From Atriophallophorus winterbourni (Eukaryota > Platyhelminthes > Trematoda > Plagiorchiida > Microphallidae), in NCBI GenBank assembly GCA_013407085.1, contig JACCGJ010001662.1, positions 58,317-122,316 of the forward strand: a stretch of 64,000 nt of DNA. Direction: 5' to 3'. The notes under the pieces are model-generated. The model ran no database searches. It was not told the DNA's origin and worked only from the letters and a program-made list of their open reading frames with translations. The position numbers and the translations under genes are program-made. The first letter of the stretch is position 1. Every line of letters begins with the position of its first letter. Of this stretch, positions 10,451-21,519 are shown in pieces.

Positions 10451-12057
10451 TTGTACCAGCATATAAACAGCAAGAGAAAAGTAAAAATCGGCATACCACC
10501 TCCTCAATCTTCGAGAGGGTTAACTGCTACGTCAGTTGACGCAGCAAATGCACTGCGGACGCACTTCGAACCTATCTTTCAGGTAACACAAGGTCCACTA
10601 CAGATAGGTCAAATTTCAATAATCCCCCACATTCTAACCAATCTTTTTACCCCTGAGATCGTTCATCAAAAAATACTATGTATGCGCCAAAACGCGTCTC
10701 CGGGGCTCGATGCGATACACCTAAAAGCTTCAATTGCCGCAGCGCCCATATTCTCAGACTACCTAGCAGCCTTATTCCAGCGTTCTTTGGACGCCACAGA
10801 AATACCGCAACAATGGAAAGATGAACTTATCACCCCTATATTTAAATCAGGTGATCGTACAATGCCGAGCAATTACTGCCCAATTACCCTTCTTCCCATT
10901 ATTTCCAAGATTATGGAGAGTATCCTGGCCGGCGCAATAATGAATCACATGGAAGCAAACAACCATCTTACATCGGAAAAACACGGGTTCCGCAGCCATC
11001 GTTCATGCACCACAAACCTCATACTTACGCGCGATGACTGGACCAAAGCAGTTGATTCCGGCTCAGGGGAAGATGTTGTTTACCTCGAATTTTCCAAAGC
11101 CTTTGACTGTGTTGACCATAGTATCCTCTTCACAAGCTCCAGTTTTATAAAATTGGTGGTCCTCTTCTGGCATGAATAGAAAAATTCCTGCAAAATCGAA
11201 CTCTTCGTGTGCGCGTCAGGCAATCCCATTCGGAGAGCTCCACAGCGACCTGTGGTGTCCCACAGGGATCCGTGCTAGGCCCACGATTGTTTCTCATTTT
11301 CATCAATGATACCGCGTTAACTATAAAGTCACCTTTTCTTATGTTCGCGGATGACATCAAGCTTTGGCGACATCAGCAGACATCAGATGACCACGACAAA
11401 TTGCAGGCCGATCCAGATCTGCTACATAAGTGGTCATCTGAAAATCGCCTGAATTTTATTACATCTGAGTGCCATACTTTTTCACTGAAAATTAAATCAC
11501 CAGTTCCGTACACCCTTGGAGGTGAGCAACTACAAAATGTCGAGAGCGAAACGGACCTTGGAATCATTATGCAGCAGGACCTAGGCTGCTCTCGTCATTG
11601 TTGCAAGGCTGCTGAATCGGCAAACAGGAATCTAGGATTTCTTAGACGAGCCTTCGGACACTTTCACGCACAGATCCTGCCACGTTTGTTGACAGCCTAT
11701 GTTCGTCCATCTCTGGAATACTCTGTCTGCGCATGAATTCCATGGCTAAAGAAGGATATACAGCAACTGGAGCAAACTCAACGCAGAGCTACCAAGTATA
11801 TTCGAGGTTTGTCCAGTACAGCATATGAGGAACGTCTGAGAAGATGCAAACTCTTTTCCCTGAAATACCGTCGTCTGCAGGGAGATCTGATTTTCACATT
11901 CCATGCAGGAATATGTTTATCTTGTCTCCTTTTGTCAATCACCGTGGACATAACCTCAAGCTCTCACACCAAAGTAATTTTTATCGCTTCGAATTACGCG
12001 AGTATGGAACGCATTGCCGGCAACCGTTGTAAACTCCCAATCACTCTCAACCTTTAA
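10451..12057 (+). pseudogene. F1 reverse transcriptase, decayed
   Basis: The RT blocks appear in order: MRQNASPGLDAIHLKA, TPIFKSGDRTMPSNYCPITLLP, KHGFRSHRSCTTNL, YLEFSKAFDCVDHSI (10451-11179), then after a frameshift CGVPQGSVLGPRLFLIFIND and MFADDIKLW (11209-11736), then the C-terminus RATKYIRGLSSTAYEERLRRCKLFSLKYRRLQGDLI (to about 11930). The catalytic FADD is intact, but a frameshift near 11180, a TGA at 11734-11736 where Trp is expected, and a broken terminus make it a pseudogene. Confidence 0.85.
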
Positions 12058-12060
12058 ACA

Positions 12061-12430
12061 ACGGTTGAATACACATATGAAAGGGTATGTTTATTCTGCG
12101 TTAAGTTTTTTCTTCTGTATTCACACCGATTATAATGCGTTCCAAGTTTTCCACTCTTTCAGACTCACTATTTCTCGTGTCTGGAGTTAATGCCGATAGT
12201 CAAACTTCAATAGTATATTATGGTACAAAAGCTATGAGCTTAAAATATAACCATAGGATAGTCAGTACTGGGGGTCAGGTGAAGTTCAGCGGATTCAGCG
12301 TCAATCGCCAAAGTTCAGTTTAGGGTGGGGATATGTAGCATAACATTCAACACAGGGGGAGATGAATCGGCGAGGTTCCGTAAATGTATCTGGAAAGCTA
12401 GAGGAAAATGGGTGCAGTATCGGGAAGAAG
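12061..12430. other. Spacer between F1 and F2 3' ends
   Basis: This stretch lies between the two tail-to-tail F elements. It contains 3' UTR-like sequence of both, but I see no open gene, RNA gene or clear target-site duplication. ORFs here are short and unlike any family. Confidence 0.5.
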
Positions 12431-12445
12431 AAAAAAGAGAATCCA

Positions 12446-13852
12446 TTAAACTTGTTGAGAAAAATAGAGATAAGCGTCGAGTCGCTTTTTTATAATCGAG
12501 AGCGATGGGGAGGTTACGACAAAAACTGGTAGATCATTCCAAAAACGAGGGGTACGCACAGAAAAGAAAAATGTACGGCAGTTCAACCGACTGGGCTGGT
12601 GGGCTAGCTTGAAAACATGCCCCCGGGTTCCGAAACTGGTTGCCATCAAAAGCAGTCTATGGCACGGATGTTTGTTCTCCTTAAGGATCTGGAAAACCAG
12701 TATCAGATCACCTCGGATGCGACAGTAACTGATCGGAAACACGTTGAGTTGCTGGATTCGGTCTTCATAGTTCAGTAAACTGAGACCTTTGACGAACTTC
12801 GTGAACCTCCGTTGAGCCTGCTCTGGGACGTGATGGTCACGCTTTAGCCATGGAGACCAAACGGATACCGCATATTCCAGGTGGGGTCTAATGTACGCGA
12901 GTAAAAGCAAGAAAAAGAGGCGGCAGTCGAAAAACCCGAATACCCTTTTGAGGAGCTTTAGGTTGAGATTGTCGACTGATGATGCGAGGGAACATTGGGC
13001 TGAGCACCCAAGATCACTTTCAACCAATACGCCGAGGTCCTTTTCTAGCATACTCACCGAAAGTTTTGTGTTCCTAGCTTGTAACTAGGTTCGCCAGAGT
13101 GACGGGTGCGGAGAGATCGGCATTTTCGTGGGTTGGAGGGGAGATATCGAACAGACGTTGGAAGTACACGGGAAGTGGTTCACAAAGTTGCACAGCAACC
13201 GCACGCAATGCTTTCGGTGTAATCCGGTCTACTCCAGGTGATGAATTTTCACGGAGCTGCATGATCTTTTTATATACACGTTCAGCGGTGAACAGAATAG
13301 TAGAGAGTCAAGGTGGGGTGGGGTGATATTTAGCGAAGATGGTTGGCAATTCTGGAATACCGGCATGTAGTGATCCTCCAGTGTATTTGCGGCTTCCATA
13401 GAAGTCTATGTGAAGCCGCCTTCAATTTTCAGTGAGAGAATTCCAGTTTTCACTTTTCTTTTGTCATTTATATGACGGTATAGCAGTTTTCGGTTGTTCA
13501 GAAACCGTGCAGTTAACTTGTTATGGTAATCCAGCTTATCTTGACGCACTAGAGACGTACAGTGGTTGCGTAATTGTCCATATGCTTCCCAATTTCGCGC
13601 ACACTCTTCCGATCGGAACTTACTCTAAGCAGCGTTTCTGCAGCAGATCCACTTACGAGTTCTACTACGAATGAAAGTACGCAGGATACATCGTTCGTCT
13701 GTTCTGGAAGTCGATGTTTGTTGCAGTAGACAGTGCCACTGGGAGACAAATCTGGACCAGGTGAGCTCAGGGTCGCCATTTAACATGAAGTTGAAATTGT
13801 TAGCAGTGACAATTTCTTGAAACGCCTTGTAGTCCGTAACTACCCGTACCAA
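12446..13852 (-). pseudogene. F2 reverse transcriptase, decayed
   Basis: Fragments of RT are visible in order on the minus strand: the linker (13852-13625), the finger block MQLRENSSPGVDRITPKAL (13262-13074) and the C-terminus (13057-12446: EKDLGVLVESDLGCSAQC, RPHLEYAVSVWSPWLKRDH, QAQRRFTKFVKGL, ISYCRIRGDLILVFQIL, RFWNDLPVFVV). The palm with the catalytic FADD is missing between 13074 and 13057, so an internal deletion of several hundred bases has removed it. No function is expected. Confidence 0.8.
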
Positions 13853-13954
13853 AGGTACCTCCTCGTCAAGGAATTCGGCGTAAGAGACGAAAAAATGTCA
13901 GGACGACGTGGTCGCTCTTCCCCAAGGGCGGTTTATAACGAATTTCTTCTACCA

Positions 13955-14533
13955 TCAGTTTCTCGTTAGATCGAGTAAAGATGGACAATCGCCACTCCGC
14001 AAGCGTGTAGCAACATTAACGTGGTTGTACAAAGGATGACTGCTGATGAAATCATCCAGATCCGCAGAAAACGTATTTGGGCTGGGTTTGCCGACGACTT
14101 CAGGAGAGTTTAAATCCTCTATCAGCAATGCGTGCGAGTGGGGTAGTGATAATGCGAAGCGAATGTATGCAATAATGACATCATTAATGGGGCGTTGAGT
14201 ATTTGGTGGACGATATATTACCGCAACAATTGCACAGTCCCTATTTTTAAGTTGCAAGTGACACCAAAGTGAGTCTACCACGCTAAGTTGCTCTCGTGGG
14301 AGAACCTCACAAGAAAGACGTGAATTATAGTATAGAAGAACACCGCCCCCTTTAGTTGAACGATCGTTCCTGAGAATGGACATATCAGTGAGAGAAACCT
14401 CGGCATCAGTGATCATAGAGCTAAACCACGTTTCGGATACAGCTGTTATGTCGAAATGACGAGCAGCATGCCTCAAGCGAAGTTCTGCAAGTTTGCTGAG
14501 TAAACCCTGCGCGTTCGTGTAGAGACAGTTCAA
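13955..14533 (-). pseudogene. F2 endonuclease domain
   Basis: The open frame of 192 codons begins MNCLYTNAQGLLSKLAEL, the usual start of an APE-type endonuclease, and continues with VSETWFSS, NDRSTKGGGVLLYYN and IVAVIYRPPNTQ. The catalytic GDFN is changed to EDLN (near 14110), which should weaken activity. It ends before the SDH block, which lies beyond a stop and shift at about 13950-13900. It is a decayed copy, clearly recognisable by block order. Confidence 0.8.
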
Positions 14534-14586
14534 GCCCTCACGCGTAAGGTTAGGAGCAGCATCATTTATATGAATATCTAGAATAT

Positions 14587-15930
14587 CTAGACCCGCCGAT
14601 CCCGTTTCACCACATTCGTTTCGGTTAATGGAGGCGGTGGCGTCAATCGCGGTTTACTGTTGATCCGCTTTTCCAGGGCCGAGCGAAGACGAACTTCTGC
14701 TGGAGCACAATGCCTTTGTCGACACCATTGTTGCAAAGCGTCATTCACCATAGATTCAGATTGAAAGGTGACCTTAAGTATGCGAGGACCAGATCCTTTG
14801 TAGCTGGGAAAAGCTGGCAAACGCTTCAGGGAAGTAGTTAAGGTATCGGTAATTTTACTCAATTGCTGTAAGAAGCGCCACTGTTCGCAATCGTGAGTGG
14901 TGTTTTTGTCAGCATCACTATCATTCAATTCTGGAACGCCATGAGCAAAGATGCTTTATTTGTCACTTCCGTGTTTCCAATCGTAATTCTCTTGCTCTTT
15001 TGCTTGCCTATCTGCCCGTGATATATCGCGGAATATACGGATGGGGGACGAGATGTTTCAAAGCATGTAAGCGGATAGAAGAACGGATTCAACATCTGCT
15101 AACGATTTTAACACGATGCGCAACAAACTTGGCTCACCAGCGTTTGCCGATTTCTGGTGGCTTGACAAGCGGACCATGCTAGCCGGTTCTATGTTAAGGC
15201 TTAGCTCCTGACACAACTTTTTCTATTGTTCCACATCTTCAGATTGACGCGCTATGAAGCTGGGTGAATCAGTCTCGGGGACATTAGATCAAATCACGGT
15301 AAGTGCCTCCGCTCGTGCTACCGGAACCTTTGACGTCACTGCCATGGGACTAGAAGCTCGCGCGGTCAAAGCATTATTGATGCTTGTGCCGTTTAGCGGG
15401 TTGGGTCTGCCAGCGACAACACTAGATTGCTTTGTGCTGATCTTTTGTTGTACATGGATGGGATGGGCCCGCGTGACAAGGGGTTTAACTACTGACTTCT
15501 GTACTGGTGAACGTGATGTAACAACAGCGAGGCTTAAAGTAGTATGCTGTTCTTCAAACATATTTTGAAGTTTATGAAGACGGCCTTCGAGGGTAATGAT
15601 AGTTTCGGACTGTTGATCTATCATATGCAGCAGACTTCGAACCATAGGGAGATTAGTGCACGCGCTACAAAACCAAGTTTTGGTGGAATTAGAGCTATGT
15701 TCAGCCAAAACCGTTGCGGTTAGACCTGAGCAGCGTGAATGATACCAAACGGAGCAGTTTGTGCATTCTATTCCTTCAAGAACAGTAGTAGAACACTTAG
15801 GACTTTGACAGGAACTATTCGATTTAACCGTAGGACGGCTTTTACCGGTTGTTTTACACTCACCGGATCCTTAGCGTTAGAGCAAAGTTTTGTTTTTGAT
15901 TCAACAACAACCATGATGACAAAAGCAGAA
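14587..15930 (-). pseudogene. F2 ORF1 with PHD finger
   Basis: A start codon near 15914 gives MVVVESKTK. After a frameshift near 15850 the protein reads SCQSPKC, ECTNC, WYHSRC and WFCSAC, a complete C4HC3 PHD-type finger (about 15820-15660). A coiled-coil-like region follows (IDQQSETIITLEGRLHKLQ, 15640-15580), then a proline/serine-rich linker. The C-terminal half (14928-14587) has the block HDCEQWRFLQQL and FPSYKGSGPRILKVTF, matching family G ORF1 (HDHKQWKYLAET, YKGQGPSPLKLIFF), so it is the conserved nucleic-acid-binding part. The middle is interrupted by stops and shifts. Confidence 0.75.
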
Positions 15931-16009
15931 TAAAAAAATAGAAATCTGTCACGAGCGATGATATTCAACATGCGCGCCCTACCCGCCCCCACAAGAATCC
16001 CGGAAAGGT

Positions 16010-16300
16010 CTAACACAACCCCGAAACCTCCCTATTCTCAAGCTACCGCCTAGCGAACTCGTGAAGACGCAACTTCAAAGCGGGTGTGGCCCGCTATAAG
16101 GCCTCCCAGCACCCGTACTGATTATACTGACCAATTTATTCGCTTGAACCCCATTCTGACGTTTTTTCTTCATCCTATTTTTTCGATCCACTTCAAACAC
16201 ATCCTATGGGTTTTTGAAGCTATGTGCTTATTTTACCATGAATATACTATTGAAATATTGAACTATTGAACGTAACTATTTTTATTGACCGTATTTCAAA
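16010..16300 (+). mobile_element. Family C 3' tail fragment
   Basis: This block contains AGCTACCGCCTAGCGAACTC, then a GAAGACGCAACTTC block and a GTGTGGCCCGCTATA block in the same order as the family C 3' UTR at 41765-41835. It is a 5'-truncated C copy, on the plus strand, with no coding part. It ends near 16300, just before the (TTCAAG)n of B2. Confidence 0.65.
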
Positions 16301-16321
16301 TGTTTGCAAGGTCATACAACA

Positions 16322-17488
16322 AACGTTCAAGTTCAAGTTCAAGTTCAAGTTGCACAGGGATGAAGGTGGCTAAAAGCCAATCACGCGCCCAGATTTTCTT
16401 CGACGGTATGCGGTTGAGCACCCGGCACTTCGATATCGAGTATCAAGTTCATAATTTTCACACTTTCTTGATTCCGAATATCTGGATAATAAGGTAGGGT
16501 TTCTCTTCACCAGCACGGTGAGAGGTCAGCTATTCAGGAAACAATGCAATAATATGCGTGAACAATGTGTGGTGTATGTAATTACTAGCCTATTCGAGGT
16601 AAAGTGAAACACAGTCATAGACTGCATGCGGGGTAATTAGCTGTCAGGTTGTGCAGGCCTAGACTGATATGATGAAAATTTGAAAATACGTTTTTTTTGT
16701 TTTTTAAAGTTTTTTATTAGACAATATGCGTAAACATGATAGACCATTTAACGTCTAATTCTGTTTTGAGGGTCAACACATTTGGGAGGCTTACTGAACA
16801 ATTTGGGAGCTTGTTCCAGAAGTTGACCAAACGTTGCTGAAAAAGTGCTCACGTGCCAGCAACCTCGGCCTGCTCTTGAGAAGTTTCATAGAATTACCAC
16901 TTGTAGCTGCGTTAGGTATGAGTTTGAGGATTTCAGTAATATTATCAGCCTCAAGACCCTTTAGAATCATGAAGGCTTCTATTAGGTCACCTCGCAGCCG
17001 CTGTCTTTTTAATGGGAACAAACTGAGGTCTTTGAGTCTAGCCTCATAGGTTTTACCTGTCTGACCCTCAACCATCCACGTCGCAAGGCGCTGGACTCTT
17101 CCGAGACATGCTTTATTCTTTTTTAGTACGATGCCTAGGATTGAACGCAGTATTTCAAGTGAGGCCGCACGACTACTTTGTATAAGGAAATGGAGATTGA
17201 AGGTTTTCTGCGAGATAACGCTGAGCGAAGTCTGAACAAATCTCTGCGAGCCTTGTTTGCAGCTTCAGAACATTGAGTAGCCCTTTCAAAATCGCCTGTT
17301 ATAGCAATGCCAAGATCCTTCAATTTCTGAGCAGCCGCTATTTGATAGTTCCTTCAGTAACTTCTAGTTGGGTTGTCGCTAAATCAGTAGTCAGAATACA
17401 GCTTTTCCTCAAGTTTAGTGGCAAGTCCCAGGTCTTTGTCCACTCGATTACTTTTTCTAAATCAGAGATAAGTGTAACTCTACTGTCG
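16322..17488 (-). mobile_element. Family B copy B2, fused to the tail of A2
   Basis: This is a 3' fragment of family B: RT C-terminus (17323-16791: GKTYEARLKDLSLFPLKRQRLRGDLI) and complete 3' UTR with SINE-like module (16578-16680) and four TTCAAG units (16325-16350). Its 5' end at 17488 is the same CGACAGTAG breakpoint as in B1 (6710), and the neighbouring A tail is also the same. It is uninterrupted, so it shows what B1 looked like before J was inserted. Confidence 0.85.
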
Positions 17489-20400
17489 GTTCAAGTTCAG
17501 TTCAGTTCAGTTTGCACAGGACAGTATGTGGCTAACGAGGCAATCGAGCGTCTAGAATTTCTTTCGGTGGAAAGCTGTAGAGAAGCAACCACCACTACCA
17601 GAGCATTTTTATCATTGTGATTTTGATATCCTCGACGATCGCGACGCCAAGAGATTAGTTCAGTTCAGTTGGCATATGACTGTAAATGACTGATAAGCCA
17701 ATCGAGCATCCAGAATTTCTGTCTGTGGAAGGCTGCTAATGGGGCGCCCACCACTGCCGAAGTTGGTTCATTTTTCTCTGGTATCATCGTCGTATGCTAA
17801 AGTACGTCCGGTGTTTTCCAAGCCCTCCTTTGGTCCCAGAATTTGTAGCTGCGACTGAGACAAACAGAAAGGGTTCCTCTTTACCAAGCCGGTCAGAGGT
17901 TAGTTATGGAAAATTGGTGCGTACATTTAAAACATGATATTTAAAACCAGGTATAATATACCAGGATTTTTTAATTTTTCAAATCGTGGTCAAGACCATA
18001 TAATTTCCAGATGAACAAAAAGGGACAATTCAGACTACAGACAACCTGTATATTCACTGAAAAAAGTCTGGGAAAAGCCCAAGCCACAAGGCATCTGAAC
18101 CCCTTTTGAATGCACCCATTGGTGCTATTAGTTCCTCAGGCAGTTTGTTCCAGAAGCTTACCACTCTTTCACTGAAAAAGTGTTGCCTAAGATTCAGACG
18201 GCTGTGGTTTTTCGCGAGCTTCAATGTATGTCCTCTAGTTGAGGGTTGGATCGCTCGAAAGAACAGGATTTGACAGCCCTCGTCGTTTTAGCCTTTCAGA
18301 ATTTTGAAAGTTTTTATGAGGTCACCTCGTAGACGCCGACGGCGAAGGGAGAAGAGACCTAAAAAAATTAGACGTTCTTCGTAGGGTTTCCCAAACATAC
18401 CTTCAACCATTTTGGTAGCCAGTCGTTGGACTCTTCCTAATAGCAATATGTCCTTTTGAAAGAAGGGACTCCAGGCTTGCACGCAGTATTTTAAATGTGG
18501 CCTGACAATCGCCGTATACAAAGGGATTAACACTTTCGTCGTTCTACACGTCAGAACGGATTTAAGCCTAAAGAGTTCTCCTCTAGCTCGTTCTGCAGCG
18601 GTGGTACACTGCGCAGCCCATTTGAAATCCGCTGTTACGACTACACCCAAATCAATAATCCTCTGAATAGATTGAAAGTCGATCCTACCGTTATTCGCAG
18701 TTACTGTAATTATGTCGACTGCTGCAGACAACAGATGACATTTACTATACTTCAGAGGAAGATCCCGATCCTGCGACCATTTAATCAACTTAACAATATC
18801 CCTCAACAAATCACCGTGATCACCGCATCCAGTGAATTTGACATCATCAGCAAACATGTAGCAGGGACATGACAACTGCGATGCCAGATCATCGATGAAG
18901 ATCAGAGAGAGAATTGGGCCTAATACTGAACCTTGTGGGACCCCACTGGTACCTGTTGCGAATTCAGAGGTAGTATCGCCTACACGGAACTGGAAGGATC
19001 TTCCACGAAGAAAACCGGTTATCTAGTCGGTAAGCTTACCAGATATGTCTTTGGCCGCGAGATCCATCCCTAGGAACCTGTGAATAACCGAGTCAAACGC
19101 CTCGCTAATGTCTAAGTAAAAGACCTTTACCCAAATGCCTTCATCCAGTGTCTTAGAAACTCGATCTAAAAAGCATAAAAGATTCGAGAGACACTACCTT
19201 CATTTAAGAAATCCATGTTGAAGCGTGCTTAATGATAAATTATGCACGAGGTGGTTGCACAACCGAATCCTGATAAGTCTCTCCAGGGTTTTACACGAAA
19301 CACTGGTCAAGCTTACCGGTCGGAAATTCTCAACTATGTTTGCGCAAACTTCCTTCGGAATGGGTACGACAATGGCTTTATTCTAGTCGTCTGGTAGGAT
19401 GTCTTTGCAGAACGATTCGTTGTATAACTCACATAGAGGCTCTTCTAGTACTCTAGATATTTCCTTTACAATTTTAGGATGGATATCTTCAGGTCCGGCG
19501 GATTTATTTCCGCCTAGATTCTTCAGGACACGCGCGACATCATCCGTGAAAAAAACTACTTCGCTTAGTGAGGCACCCATTTCCGTCTTATGAGTTTGGA
19601 CTGAGTGAATCGCATCGCCGCCATCCATTCTATGTACGCTTCGAAAATAATCCAGCAAAACTGCTGCCTTTTCATGTACAGAATTGGCTTTCTGGCCATT
19701 GTCTAATATTAGGGTACCTATGTGCTCCCTTGTCTTACCCTTAGACTGAACATAACACTAAACTTCTCAGGGTACTTTATAGCAGATTTCGCCAGGTAAG
19801 TTTCGTAGCCTCGCTCAAGCTTCCGTTATAGCTTTACTGTGTTGTATCTCGAAGCCTTATAGCACGACAAATTTCTATAGGTTGGTAAGGCTGTATATCT
19901 CTGCCAGTGTCTGTCGCGCCTAATAATGTTGCGTGACATGCAAAGGTCCACCAAAATGGCTTGTTCTTTAGCCGTGTAGGTCGAAAAGGACAGTAAAGGT
20001 CTTGAAGTCCTAAAATGTTGCGCTTAATAACCGACCATTTACTTTCGATGTTATTGGTTCCAGAGAACCATTCACATCGTAAAGCGGAGAGCCGTACAGC
20101 ATTCCAGTCAACTTGGTTTAGATTACGCCTGTATTTGACTGGTGGCTGATGAAAACAAAGAATTGCCTCGAATATTATGGTACATGGTCGCTTTTCCCCA
20201 AAGGTGGTTTGTAAGAGAGGTTCTGGACATCTTTCGGACATTTAAACTTACGTGCTGATGAAGCGCACTAGAGTGAATCCAATCGAGATATACCCGGGAA
20301 ATTCCATCAGAGGTCGTCTGCGTGTCACACTTAATACCCAGTAGGTTGAGACCACCTATTTAATAGACTCGTGGGCAGTTTTGAGCAACCTGGTAAGGAT

Positions 20401-21357
20401 TTCCCTAAGTTTCTTCTCCTCCTGCTCAGAAGCGCCGGGTGCCCTGTATAAGCAGCCTAACGCAAAAGAGAGCTTACCGTCTTTGACGACTTTCGAAACC
20501 AGCTGGATGCCGAAGGTGGCCATTTTGATGTCATAGTCTTGGTATTTCTTACCATGTTGTAGTAGTATTATAGCTCCTACTCCGCGTCTACCATCAGGTC
20601 TATCCGATCTGATGGCTGTATATGTCGAAAGAAGATCAACTGGAATAATGTCTGCATCTCTGATATACCTAGGATCCTAGATTTACTATTGGAGGCTTTC
20701 TGCATTAATTTCAGCCATTTACTACGCAAGCTGCAAGCATTTGTGTATAGGTTGCTCACAGCATTTTGATGTACTCCGCCTAATTTCGGAGAGCCATTGG
20801 GCGCAAAACCCGAGGCATTACCAAGTTTTTTGGAATGTCCAAATTAGTGCTGTGTGGAGAATCTACGTCGCTGGAAGGTTGTAGCGTAGAGGTTCTTGAT
20901 GCAGAAGCGTTGAGCACATACGTAGCGAGGATTTCGTTTGCTGCATCACAACTTAGCCAAGATTCGTCCCCTATATTTTCTACCAGCACTCTTGATTGAA
21001 ATATCCGCTGTTGCGTAGTTATTCCATCGGCGCTTATCTGAGTTGCTCTTCGGTTTTGCTACTTTGCTACCCGTACGCTGGAACGCAAAATAATTTGCTG
21101 AAACTGGGCGGCTATCTGGCACCAATCTATAGAAACTATTTGTATTGGTATTTATTTGGTCGTCTTTGGAGAGAAACAGGTCTCTGTCTCTCTGGTTTCT
21201 GAATTCCACCCAGATTGTCATTGCTTGGTTTCCTTTCTTATACAAACCGATTCTGTGTACCCGAACTATCTGTAGTTTGGGCTCATGGTCTGCTAGACGC
21301 AACAAATTTTGTACGCATCTGCGATATAAACTGCCTCGTGCCTCAGCCTCCTGTATA
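17489..21357 (-). mobile_element. Family A copy A2 (5'-truncated, decayed)
   Basis: The A element on the minus strand runs from ORF1 (start lost at 21357) to the (CTGAA)n tail at 17489-17513. ORF1 remains at about 21357-20780, the endonuclease at 20759-19834, RT at 19658-18288 and the two-module 3' UTR at about 18110-17489. It is more decayed than A1: ORF2 is broken by many frameshifts and stops, and the 20360-20270 region has small deletions. The RT palm keeps CYMFADDVKFTG (18875) and C-terminal AERARGELFRLKSVLTCR. At 21357 it joins a non-repeat coding-like fragment (21358-21519). Confidence 0.85.
18288..18875 (-). pseudogene. A2 RT palm and C-terminus (open part)
   Basis: An open frame of 195 codons runs from the catalytic block CYMFADDVKFTGCGDHGDL through LPLKYSKCHLLSAAVD, DLGVVVTADFKWAAQC and the C-terminal LFSLRRRRLRGDLIKTFKILKG. 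The rest of ORF2 upstream (20759-18880) is broken by stops and frameshifts. It is the best preserved piece of A2 and nearly the same as A5 and A3 here. Confidence 0.8.
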
Positions 21358-21519
21358 CCCAACGTGGAGTACTCTGACCCCGGGGAACCATTTCCTTCAA
21401 ACCAACTGGAGGAAGGTCTCGATACGTTGTCTGACACGCTGGTTCACATTGCGTCCATGCAGACCAAGAGGACCAAGCGTGTTGCGTTTGTGGGTGTTCA
21501 CAACGGTCTCCCATCCAAC
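21358..21519 (-). pseudogene. Stranded EGF/thrombospondin type-1 coding fragment
   Basis: Between the truncated 5' end of A2 and the 3' end of B3 lies about 160 bp unlike any repeat here. One minus-strand frame reads GWMGDRCEH, the usual C-terminal end of an EGF-like module, then WSSWSAWTQCEPAC, which fits the thrombospondin type-1 pattern W-x2-W-x2-W-x2-C-x3-C exactly. Such modules occur in secreted or membrane adhesion proteins. No splice sites can be trusted at the borders because both touch elements. It may be an exon remnant of a host gene or a captured piece of one. The domain call rests on the motif alone. Confidence 0.5.

Larger units (their letters stand above)
7886..12060 (+). mobile_element. 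PHD-finger CR1-like element F1
   Basis: This is a nearly full-length but decayed CR1-like element. The 5' leader runs about 7886-8011, ORF1 8012-9370, the endonuclease 9390-10040 and the RT 10060-12057. All coding parts carry frameshifts and stops. The endonuclease and RT resemble those of F2 (12431-15960, minus strand), and both copies start ORF1 with a PHD-like zinc finger. F1 and F2 lie tail to tail. The 5' end abuts the truncated A5 copy at 7885. The 3' UTR probably runs a little beyond 12060. Confidence 0.8.
12431..15960 (-). mobile_element. PHD-finger CR1-like element F2
   Basis: This is the second F-type element, on the minus strand, with ORF1 (about 15930-14587), endonuclease (14533-13880) and RT (13852-12446) in the expected order. 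It is diverged from F1 but shares the PHD finger in ORF1, the endonuclease layout (LYNHV before SLLDL) and the RT tail. The 5' border lies near 15960, where a plus-strand fragment of the family C tail begins (about 16010). Parts of the RT between 13549 and 13074 are badly broken. Confidence 0.8.

Noticed and set aside
3229..16350. Short tandem repeats (TTCAAG, TTCAG, GATACT units) as possible CRISPR or telomere-like arrays
   Set aside because: They have no spacers, few units, and each sits exactly at the 3' end of a CR1-like copy, so they are element tails.
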